A DNA stretch of 64,000 nucleotides from positions 114,971,401 through 115,035,400 of the forward strand of contig NC_089597.1 in assembly GCF_019320115.1 (NCBI RefSeq), in the 5' to 3' direction. Positions 33,499 through 43,444 of the stretch are shown here, one piece after another. The notes beneath the pieces are model-generated. The model was not told where the DNA came from and made no database searches. It saw only the letters and a program-made list of their open reading frames with translations. Both the position numbers and the translations under genes were made by a program. The stretch comes from Miscanthus floridulus. Taxonomy: Eukaryota; Streptophyta; Magnoliopsida; Poales; Poaceae. Each line of letters begins with the position of its first letter. Position 1 is the first letter of the stretch.

Positions 33499-33672
33499 CG
33501 CGCATCAAAGTCGGAGGCAGCCTTGCGCGCTACGCAGTGTGTGTGGGAGGGGACTCAGGGGAGTGGCACTCTTGCTGGAGCTGCCGGTACGGGCGGTGGC
33601 TAGAAATCCAGTGGCGGGCGGTGGCGGGGAACCGGGAGCGATGTGGGACGGGGTAACGGTGGTAAAGCCGCG

Positions 33673-33684
33673 TATATATATAAG
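33673..33684 (-). promoter_or_regulatory. TATA box of the DUF1645 gene
   Basis: CTTATATATATA on the minus strand, about 175 bases upstream of the first ATG, in a GC-rich promoter. This position gives a 5' leader of about 140-150 bases. Confidence 0.65.
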
Positions 33685-33699
33685 CGGGTAAGGGTAAAA

Positions 33700-36600
33700 T
33701 GCAAAATGGTTTTGGGGGCTCGCTGAACTGGACACGGCCGGTTCGCGGAAGCAGAGGCGGCGTTCGAGCTGGGTGGGCGACGCGTGAAAGGGCGCTCCGG
33801 CAACAGCGGCAGCGTGGAGCTCGTCGGGTTCCGGGTTATATTTTTGTAACGGCACCGGCCACGGGCTACAGCTACGGCCAGGGGAGATACAGAGGGGACT
33901 GCCCGCGAACCATGGCGATGTCCAGTGGTTTTCTGCTGCGTTTGCAGTCTTGTGGCTGATCCGAATACGAGTGGAGTGGAATCTCATGTGCTAGGTTGGT
34001 GCTTTATCAATCTTCTGCAGCGGCATGCTTCGAGATACGATTGGAGTACTACTAGCTAGTGAGTACTCTCCTTAAGCATGTACGCACTACATGTATTTGC
34101 AGGATTGAGTTACAAATATTTTATCAAAGCAACCAAAGAGCAATATATAAAGGATCTGTCAAGAGCACACGATAATAATTGTCGATAGATTTCTTTATAT
34201 GAAATAGGTCAGGGTTTTTTTATCATTTTGATTTAACTTAACATAGAATGTACTTATATAACTACGTTAAAACTGTACAATAGTGAAACACCACAAACTA
34301 AAGTAATAAATAAAGCAAAACAAAGGCAAAACAAATAGAACTTACACATGCTAAAGAGCTAAAGTTATAATAAGTTTAAACAATAAGAAATCATGATTGA
34401 AAAAAAAAATAGTCAAGGTGCACATCACAAAAGCAACATTTGGTGGTCGAATCTAGCTAACAGATTTTGCTGGAAAATTTGTCGACAGATATGTTGCCCT
34501 AGTTGTACTTTTGCCTTTTTGACATGCAAGTTTAAAGTGTTAACTAGCGGAATTTATATATAAGGATTATATTCAAAGCATCTAGACACCTAATTCGGTT
34601 TTGACGATTAATGACGACACAACCATTACGACTAACATTTGTTTTGCAACGACAATTGCTTGTTGAGGTCACAATGGTGGGTATTGATTGAGCTCATATG
34701 TTTTTATGCCCCTAATGATGGATTTCGATTGGTTTTTAAAGGATATGCATGAAGGTTAAGGATGAGCTGGTTCTAAGTGTTGTTTAGCCTTGAGTGGATG
34801 AGCGAGTAGCCAGATTCTTTTTTTTTATTTGGTCTCACTATAAAGAGGTGTATGAACAAGTGGCTTGACCTAAATGTGTCTAGTGAGTGGATGTGATGCA
34901 CACTTGTGAAAACTAGTACTAGGTAGCTCGGATGAAGTCCAAGGATGGATGAAGCGAATCTCGAAGAAGATAAAATAGATGAGAATGCACATGCTTTATG
35001 AGCACCGCAGCTCTCTGGTGTGGGTAATGGAGAAACCACTGGAGCTTGGAAGAATAATGCATGGCTAGGGTTTGTTCCTATAGTTCACCGAGTAATTCCG
35101 GTGCAATCACTGTAGATTAGCACTAGAGTCAAAGCACAAAGAGGGTGTGTAGTTGATTGAGAGGCAAAGACTACACCAGAGTTCTCTAGTGATGTATCAA
35201 AGATTGGTTACAGAGTGGATGTCTTTTGAAAACAGAAGAAACATTGGAACTCTCCATTGTGCAGCGGAAAAAACATTGAAGAAATTTGATGCAATATTTT
35301 TGGCTGGGTTAAGAACTAGTTTTGGGTGTTTGGCCTATATATAACCCATCATCCTGTACATTTGGTGACTCTTAGAAGATAGGTATAGTTAGTTACATAC
35401 ATTTGGATTAAGGAGAGTGATTTGGCTTATTAGAGTGATTATAAAGTCTTAACTGTATATTATAGACCCCATTAGTGCTTAGAGAGTAGCCAATGCGCAT
35501 CTAGTCTTTTTAATAGGCTTGGTTATGTCAAGTGAGAGTTTGTGCTTCTGAAGGAGCACACCCTAGCAAAGAATTGCTGAGGGAAATGCTGCAAAAGCAT
35601 GTATGAAGGCACTTGCGGATAATGCATAATATATTCATGACCTCTCATATGTTTGATAACAAACTTTACATGTAACAGCCCACATGCATAATCTGTTCAA
35701 CGGAGACATGAGGATATGATATGGTTTATCAAAGGTTTGTTCATGACATTTGTTTGTTAATCATATGATGTGTTCTCCATTTTGTTTATATGGGAAGGTG
35801 ATGGTTTGTAAATTATGTGCCTTTGTATTTCCTTATATGTGCTTCAACTCGGGCTTACATCAGGTATGTAGGGACCTCCACCTCCCTCTTAGGCACCAGG
35901 ATTTTCCCCTAGATTTATGTAGTTAAACCAACTATGGAGCGGACACAACCCCCGTATTTGACCATAGTAATAAGAAATCTTATCTTCCACTCAATTAGTC
36001 AATTTATGTGTTTTTAAACTTTGTTACATAATCCTTCCTAACATCCTTTTGAAATTATCATAAAAAATTAAGCCGATCAGATGGCTCCAAGATCCACAAA
36101 TGTTCCTTGGAGTCCATCAGATCAATAATATGACAACCAAATTCCGTGATGGAGAGTCATATCAATTTCATCATCGTCGTTGCTAGAGGGTATCCCTAGA
36201 TGCGTTTTACAAATTTCTCTAGGGAGCAACGCACCCTATCAAAGAACCATAGAGAAAAAGGATGTGAAAACATGTATGAAGGCGCTTGCGAACATTGGAT
36301 ATTGTATTCCTGACTTCCCGTCCGTTCGATTATAAGCTTTATGAGGGCAATCCAGATGTGGTAGCTGTAAGTAAAAAGATTGCTCAACACAATGGCAATG
36401 ATATGGTACAACCAAAGTGGTTCTCAGAATGTATATCTATGATGCTTCCATACATTGACACGGCAGTGAACCCAATGCTATTACTACCGTGTTAAAGTTG
36501 GACCCGGTAGTGATCTTACTACTATCACTGCCAGGTCTAGTTTTGAACCGACAATAAGATGTTCTTATCATTGACGGGTCAAGAACCGGTAGTGATAGGC

Positions 36601-38708
36601 GAGCTCCATGGATCTGTAGCAGTGAAAGCCTAAACTTTTTATTCAAGTATAAAAGATTGTCACAGTCACATGCTTGTCTACGTGTTTGCCCAGGGCCGAA
36701 AGAAATTCATTCCTAGCTCGTTTGTCCATGCATACGCATGATCCATTTGGGCGAGTAGTCTCAGCCGGCTCACGAGCCACGAGAGCGGGGAGCGAGCGAA
36801 CTGAGACACGCAGACAAGCAAAGGTTATCTTACTCCTGACGTACATGTGGGCTGTTTTGGGTGGTGAAGTTACTAGGAATCTTCCTTCTATGGAACGCCC
36901 GCCCTGTGCCGTAAAATGCACAGTACAGTACAATATCAAGTGGGCGGTGCACTTCTTCAATTCCCCGGAACAAACCATATCATCGTCCAACTTTGGCCGG
37001 GTGCCCCTGTTGCCTTATTATATCTGGTATAATCACATGCAGCTTTAATCTGCCTGGGACTAGCCAGCAGTTGGAAGGGCACAGACATCTGAATAATAAT
37101 GCTGCAGCATGCATGCATGCATGGAGTGTTGTGTTGCGATTTATTCGGGCAGGGACAAAGGACATGTACTAGTTTTTATCGCACTACAGTGGTAGAACTG
37201 CATACGGAGGTGGCAGTATGCGCGAGAGGTAAACAACAAAAAGGCCAGGTATTTGTAATGTAGGAGTACGTAGCTCCAGGTGCAGGAGTACACACCTTGC
37301 TTGTAATACTTACTAGTACTTGTTTACCTTGTTACTGAGTCGACAGTCGTCAGTCGTCACTTTTTTTTTTGCGAGCTTCAGTCGTCACTTCTGTACTGCA
37401 TGATTGTTGATTGCCGCCCCGGCCCGCCCCCAAGGAATATAATCACGGACGTTTCAGTGCAAAATACAGATTTCGTAGGGGATGATCGCGCGAGCGGTAG
37501 ACAGGATCACAGGAGCAGGACCTGCAGCTACGTTTCCGGACTCGGCACTGCACATTTCTGTCTGCAGCCGTCAGTATCCTGCATGCTGCTGGAGGGAGTA
37601 AGCGATCGAAGAGGTGAGTCATCGTTGAATTAATGAATCCGTCTCAAAAGAATGTCATTTTAGATTCGGGGAAGTAAGTTAGACTTTGTTTTAAAAATCA
37701 TAGTGCGCATCATGACCCATGAGTGGTAACTGACCCTAAACCATGTTACGAATGATCCTGATGTTGAAAGCAGCGAGTCTTCGTTAATTGCCCGTCAGAT
37801 ATGATTATTACATTACAGACGATCGATCAGCTTCACGGGTAAACAAGACCAGCAGCGCGGCTTTGCTAGCGGAGATTCGATCGAGATGGAGAAGCGTAGC
37901 AGCAGCGGCCGCCCTGGTTCGCCGTGCAACTGGCCGGGGACCGGATCGGTACCCAGCAACATCTTGCTGCTGGCCGCTTCTCCTCGCTGCTAGCGTCGAG
38001 CGCACAGTGCACGGCGTTTTTTCTAGCAGCAGGAGCCCCTTTTCACGGCGGCAGCAGCTCGTGCGTGCCATGCCGTGCCCGTGCGTGCGGGTTCCCACGA
38101 CGACGACGACGGCACGCGGAACGGGACTTGGTTAAGTAACGAAACGGCCCGCGCGGACCAAGAACGAGGCGCGCTCCCGCTCTGTTGACCACCCCTCCGC
38201 ACTTCCGCAGTCCGCCCGCCGGCCAACGGCACAGCGTCCGCCACTGCCACCGCGCGCGCGAGCTCCGAGTCCGAGCTGGCACGGAATCCTTATCCATGGT
38301 CATGGTCACAGACACCCACCCCGGGCAGGTCGTCCCGTCCCAGGGCAGGGCAGAGAACGAGACGCGAGCTGAGACCACACCATTGCCTCCCTGACGAAAA
38401 CGAGGCCGCGCGGCCTGCAGATGAGCAGCGGGTGGGCAGGCGCCCCATGCTCTCGGCACAGCAACTACAGGAGCGGGCCGGGACGACGAGCTGCCTCTGC
38501 CTGCCTGCCTGTGCCAGGCGCGGGAGGGCGGCAATCCATCAATCATTTGAACCGCTGCGGAAATGACCGCGCTGCCCTCCCCTGTCGTTTTCCTTGCGGG
38601 CTCGGCTACTGTCGCCCGCGGCAGAACGGGAGGCGCAGGGTGTGCAGTACGGCAGGAGCCAAGAGGAATCTGTGCTGTACACACTCAACTAGCAGTCGGG
38701 AGCGTTTA
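33700..38708. other. Long intergenic region between the DUF1645 gene and the nested transposon block
   Basis: No gene supported. 33700-33980 is the upstream flank of DUF1645. 34000-36650 is AT-rich. A diverged repeat pair lies inside it (35590-35690 and 36265-36350, both built on ATGTATGAAGGCRCTTGCG). A GAACCGGTAGTGATAGG / CACTGCCAGGTCTAG inverted pair near 36520-36600 resembles CACTA-derived MITE sequence. 37780-38700 is GC-rich with overlapping frames on both strands (for example 38043-38684, minus) that show no family and look spurious. Confidence 0.4.
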
Positions 38709-38981
38709 GGGGATGTTTAGTTACCCAAAATGTAAACTTTGACACTATGTAAAAAGAAGATTCCTCGTCACATCAAACTTGCAGTACATGCATGGAGTAT
38801 TAAATGTTGACGAAATTAAAAACTAATTGCACAGTTTGGTTGTACTTTGCGAGACGAACGTTTTGAGCCTAATTAGTCAACGATTGGACAATTATTACCA
38901 AATACAAACGAAATGCTACAGTGCACTACATTGCTGGTACAGTGATTTTGCCACTGCCGAATCCGGCAACTAAACGAGGGC
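38709..38981. mobile_element. Tourist-like MITE, complete copy (273 bp)
   Basis: Ends GGGGATGTTTAGTT and AACTAAACGAGGGC are inverted repeats, flanked by TTA on both sides (38706-38708, 38982-38984). The interior contains AAACTAATTGCACAGTTTGG, GAGCCTAATTAGTCAACGAT and AAATACAAACGAAATGCTACAG, words very common in grass genomes. A truncated relative lies in the opposite orientation at 30174. Confidence 0.8.
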
Positions 38982-39154
38982 TTAGTAGATCTCATAGCTG
39001 AACTGAACAATCAATTTTTTTTTGACAATGGATTAAGCATGAGGTGGTGGTACTAGTAAAAGTAATTGCGGGCCGTGCGCAAGGATGCGGAGGATGACGG
39101 CGACGAGGCAGCCATGATCCACCCACCCTGCCATGGCATGGCAATGGCATGGGA

Positions 39155-39345
39155 CTAAAGATGGCAACAGATACCTGATATCCGATACCCGACGGGTAAT
39201 TGATCCATTAGGGGACGGGGATGGGATGAGATCTCTACCCGTGGGGATCTAAATGGGCAAGAATCCATTCCCAACGGGGATGGCGGGTACGGGTACGTTC
39301 CCTATATACCCGTCCCCGTTACCCGACGGGGAACCCGCTATGCTA
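39155..39345 (+). mobile_element. Possible left end of the hAT transposon
   Basis: TAAAGATGGCAACAGATACC starts a GATGGCAACGGGTACCCG-type sequence with repeated CGGGTA/ACCCG words in both orientations (39170-39345). This composition and terminus resemble the subterminal regions of grass hAT elements. The hAT transposase exons start 1.1 kb to the right in the correct orientation, so this could be the 5' terminus of the same transposon. The other end is outside the window, so the 8-bp duplication cannot be tested. Confidence 0.4.
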
Positions 39346-39364
39346 TTATATATGTGTATATGTA

Positions 39365-39428
39365 CTCCCTCCGTCCAGAAAAAAAACGCAATTATAGCTT
39401 TGAACCTGAACACGACACACAGAGGGAG
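39365..39428. mobile_element. Very short Stowaway-like MITE (64 bp)
   Basis: Ends CTCCCTCCGTC and CAGAGGGAG are flanked by TA on both sides (39363-39364, 39429-39430). It is much shorter than usual Stowaways and is almost only the termini. A second CTCCCTCCGCCCAAG terminus begins at about 39440 without a visible partner. Confidence 0.6.
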
Positions 39429-39832
39429 TATATGAAATACTCCCTCCGCCCAAGTCTAGTTAGGTTCATATAAAAGGAATGGTAACCCTAATTTACAGAG
39501 AACACTCCATCCCTATCCCTTTCCCGTCGCCGCAACGCACGGGCTCCCGTGGTCCCATCGCACGCGCCCCTCTCCAGTCTCAATTTCCCGTCACTCTCCA
39601 CACTCCACACTCCACTTCACTGCTCTACTGCTAGCTCGCGACGTCCGTCTATCGTCGCCGCTCGCCGCCATGGACGTTGCCCGGTGAAGCCCTTCTTCAT
39701 CCTTGACAAATTAACCCATCATTTGCAGCGTTCGTCTACTGACCCCATCCCTCCTCAAGGGACGCCGCCGCTACTGAGCCACCGCTGCCGCCAGATCTAG
39801 TCGTCATCGAGCCCCTACTGTCGAATCCGGTT

Positions 39833-40330
39833 GTGACCAATGAAGCTACAACCGCATCCAAGGAGTTGGTGGATGCTCCATCTACACCTGCAACCGAGAA
39901 GAAGAAAGCTCCCCCTACACCTGTCGCCGAGAAGAAAAAAGCTCCCCCATCGTCGTCGACCAAAGCCGCCTTCATAGCTAGTGACCCCAAGCGGCTTCCT
40001 CGACCACCACAGGCGAAAGGTTTTGACCCCAACCCCAAGCGCCCCCGCTTGAAGATATCTGCAGCAGAGAAGCCTGGCCGTAAAAATTTAATTCTCCAGG
40101 GTTAGTACTCAGTAGATCTGAAGCTTTTAAACTTGATGAATATTGTTTGTCTCGTTATTATGTGCAAGTTTAGTGCTAAAAGTTACCAATTTAGTGTTTT
40201 ATAGTAGCTTATGTTTGAGATTTATGAACTGGTGTTGTGCTTTTTTTACTGGGTAATAATTAAATATTTATGTGGTTAACTACAGGCTTAAAAAATGTCC
40301 GAAGCTAGTGCAAACAGCAGTCAAGCTCCT
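39833..40330 (+). pseudogene. 5' part of the hAT transposase gene, cut by element A
   Basis: A GC-rich first exon runs through 40100, ending CTCCAG before GTTAGTAC. An intron ends at CTACAG near 40285, and ATGTCCGAAGCTAGTGCAAA opens a frame at 40295 that is still open at 40330. With one copy of the 5-bp duplication removed, this frame runs directly into the frame at 62992 (MSQGSKPESKS). The first exon could itself be coding: an open frame starts at 39833 with two near-identical EKKKAPPTPVAEKKKAPP blocks. It could instead be 5' leader, as in many hAT genes with an intron before the start codon. Confidence 0.7.
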
Positions 40331-40874
40331 TGTCGGTGCGAAAAGTGACCAACAAGTAAATATTTGTAGTTTTGCCGTATGTTGTGATCGGATGTGGCCT
40401 AGCACTCAATAACACAGGGTTTATACTAGTTCAGGCAACATGCCCTACGTCCAGTTTGAGTCAGTCGGTGACTTTATTCCTGAGCCCAGGTGTTCAAAGT
40501 TTGCTGTGGGGTTACAAACGAGTGAGAATGAGATGGGGGGTATCGAAGGTCTGGTCGGACTCTGGACCGAAGGGCCATGAGTGACGGGAGCTCCAACGTG
40601 CGCTAAGTATTGGAATGTATGCTCTATGTAGCTTTAGAGACGTGTCTAAAGCTAACAGAGTGAGAGTCGAAATGAACCATCGTTGTTGTCTGTCGTCTAA
40701 ATCGATCGTCCGTCCTCTCTTGTTGGGAGAGAGCGCATCCCCTTTTATAGGTGAAGGGGATGGCCTCACAAGTGAGAGAGAGAGAGTGTGTGCTACCTAG
40801 TCTTATTGCCCACACCATCGGGTTTATGAACCCGACAGGAGCCCATTAGAGACCCCGAGTTTATGAACCCGACA
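40331..40874 (-). repeat. 3' LTR of element A, internally deleted (544 bp)
   Basis: The left end TGTCGGTGCGAAAAGTGACC matches the right-hand copy base for base, and the right end is TTATGAACCCGACA before the polypurine tract. Compared with the 1128-bp 5' LTR, the middle and most of U3 are missing. The join lies at CACACCATCGGG, with a second copy of GGTTTATGAACCCGACA at 40821-40837, so the deletion also left a terminal duplication. Confidence 0.9.
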
Positions 40875-41204
40875 GGAGCCCCCGAGCCCCTGGGCGATAT
40901 AGGTAGAATCGTCTGGGAGATTTTTTTGATTTGCCAGCGGGTGCGCACGAGCACACCCGGTGGGTGTAGCCCCTGGGCGATTTAGATAGAATCACCCGGG
41001 GGTTTTTTTGACTTGCCAGTGGGTGCGTGCGAGCGCACCCGGTGGGTGTAGCCCTCGAGCCCCCGGGCGATTTAGGTAGAATCACCTGGGGGATTTTGTA
41101 GGGGGGCGTGTGCGAGTGCACCTTGGAGGGCGTAGCCTCCCCTTTCTAGTTTCTAAGCCATCATTTCTAGGAGCGCGGACCCAAGCGTTTCGGAGCGGCC
41201 GAGA

Positions 41205-42064
41205 GATCGGGCGAGTTGGAGTTGACAACCATTTCATCGGGCATGGCTGAGGGATCAGGCGAGTCGGAGTCACCAACCAAGGCATCGGGCGTGCCGAGAG
41301 ATCGGGCGAGTTGTAGTCACCAACCAAGGTGTTGGGCGTGCTGAGGGTTTAGGCGAGTCGGAGTCGCCAACCAAGGCTTCAGGCACACTGAGGGGTTGGA
41401 CAAGTTGGAGTCGTAGACCCAGGCATCAGGTGCGGTCGAGGGATCGGGCGAGTTGAAGTCGCCAACCAAGGCATCGGGCACGCCGAGGGATCGAGCGAGT
41501 TGGAGTCGCCAACCAAGGTGTCGGGCGCACCGAGGGTTTGGGCGAGTCAGAGTCATGAACCTAGGCATTGGGCATGGCCAAGGGATCAGGCGAGTCAGAG
41601 TCGCCAATCAAGGCGTTGGGCGCACTGAGGGATCGGGCGAGTAAGAGTCACCAACCAAGGCGTCGGGCGCGCTGAGGGTTTGAGCGAGTCAGAGTCGCCA
41701 ACCAAGGCATCGGCCACGCCGAGGGGTTGGGTGAGTCAGAGTCATGGACCTAGGCGTCGGGCGTGGCCGAGGGATCGGGTGAGTTGGAGTCACCAACCAA
41801 GGTGTCGGGCACGCCGAGGGATCGGGCGAGTCGGAGTAACCAACCAAGGCATCAGGTAGGCCGAGGGTTTGGGCGAGTCAGAGTCGCCAACCAAGGCGCC
41901 GGGCGCGTCAAGGGATTGGGCAAGTTGGAGTGGTGGACCCAGGCGTCGGGCGTGGCCGAGGGATCAGGCAAGTCGGAGTCGCCAACCAAGGCGTTGGGCG
42001 CGTCGAGGGATCGGGCGAGTCGGAGTCATAGACCCAGGCATCGAGCACGGCCAAGGGTTTGGTC
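41205..42064. repeat. Minisatellite, unit about 47 bp, roughly 18 copies
   Basis: Imperfect repeats of GGCGAGTCGGAGTCACCAACC followed by AAGGCRTCGGGCGYGCCGAGGGATCG. It lies between the antisense ORF region and the polypurine tract of element A. The corresponding part of element E (about 9420-9830) holds shorter, more diverged copies, so the array is a family trait that has changed in length. Confidence 0.85.
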
Positions 42065-42569
42065 TAGTTGCGTGCGTTACCCCATCTGTGGTTTCCATGA
42101 TCAGAGGGGCTGAGCTAATGTTGCTTGCCTCGATGGCTTGAGTGACGCACTCGGTGAGCTCTCTAACGGGTATGTCCGAGTGGAATATAGGTCCGTTGTT
42201 CATAACGGGGTCGGCATAGCCCTCATGTGGCATTCCACTGCTCCTTTGCCTACCTCCCGGTAGATGCCTGAGCCGTTCTGGAGACCGACTCAGGTGGCCC
42301 GCTGGCCTCCCCTCGATGGAGATTCTATGGGCATGGCTCGAGGTTTGGATCGAACGAGAAGGTCGAGATGGCCCTGCCTACTTCTGAGCAGACCGGGCGA
42401 GAGCCACTGGGGCTCATCTATGTTTTTCTCCCCTAGCTCTGTTTGACATGAGGCGACCTCGAGCCCTTTGTGGGCCAGCCTTCGAACCTCGATCGGTCGT
42501 CGCTCATGTCGAATGATGTGACTACCGCTTCGTGACAACACGAAGCGTTGTGATGCATCAATTGCATAT

Positions 42570-42736
42570 GCAATGCTTTGGATGTATGGGATGAATGAAT
42601 GATTGTATGGAGGATTGTGTGAATGCGCGTATGAGAAAAGATGAATGAATGACTATATGGATGAATGTGTGAATGCATGTATGAAAAGATGAATGAATGA
42701 TCATGCATCAGAAAATAAAATAAAATAAAATAAGAA
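42570..42736. repeat. ATGAATGA-rich and TAAAA microsatellite
   Basis: Alternating GATGAATGAATG and TGTGTGAATGC words followed by (AAAAT)n at 42713-42735. The complement occurs in element E at about 8860-8960, so it is part of the family's untranslated region. Confidence 0.65.
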
Positions 42737-43444
42737 GGTTTGGTAAAGTTACCTTGATGACTCGAGTGATGGGTTTGAGGAGCTCTTATCGGATATGTTC
42801 GAATGGGATTTGTGTCTGTCGTTCATGACAGAGATGGCATAGCCCACCTGGGGCATCCCTCTGCTCCTTACTTGTCTCTCGGTAGTCGCCTGAGCCGTCT
42901 GATCGACTCAGCTAGCCTATCGGTCTCTCCTTGATGGAGATCCCATTGTTGCGCCCTTCCAAGCCCTACTTGGGAAGGCAGAGGGTCGTTTGTGCACGGT
43001 TGCGCCTCGTTTCCTACACCCGGGTTGTGGTAGTGGTGGGCCATGCCTAGGCCATGTCCTGTTTAATCAGGCGTCGCTTCATTGGGTAGGGCGATTCCCA
43101 TCAGTCAGGTCGCTTCGTTGGGTAGGGCGAGTCCCATCAGTCAGGATGCATCTCCCTGCATGCCCATCCGCATTAAATAGGGAGACAGGAGAGGGTTTTT
43201 TGCCCCATCCCTTCGCCTTTCTCCAACTACTGCCTTTTCTCCATAAATAGGAGAAGGGAGAGGGTTTTCGCCCCATTCCTTCGCCTATTCTCCAACTGCT
43301 GCCTCTCCTTCTACTACCTTTTTTACCAAGCGCGTTCGTGTGCTGTGGCGGTTTCTAAGCGAGAGAGGGTAAAGCGAGGGAGAGGAGAACTCACAGATTT
43401 GTTCGTGAATCCGAAGTGAGATGTCAAGCTAGAGGCCATCCAAC

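Noticed and set aside
36480..36630. Possible microRNA-type hairpin (CACTGCCAGGTCTAG / ACCGGTAGTGATAGG)
   Set aside because: Arms pair poorly and the words match CACTA-derived MITE sequence; no support for a small RNA gene.
38043..38684. 213-codon minus-strand open frame
   Set aside because: GC-rich region with overlapping frames on both strands, no family resemblance, low-complexity Arg/Pro/Ala content; likely chance.
40861..41121. Short repeats resembling a direct-repeat array with spacers
   Set aside because: Repeats are variable, adjacent to an LTR and polypurine tract, and belong to the retroelement; not CRISPR.
41763..42233. Repeated-motif frames in the minisatellite
   Set aside because: Open only because the repeat unit lacks stops in several frames; both strands show the same effect.
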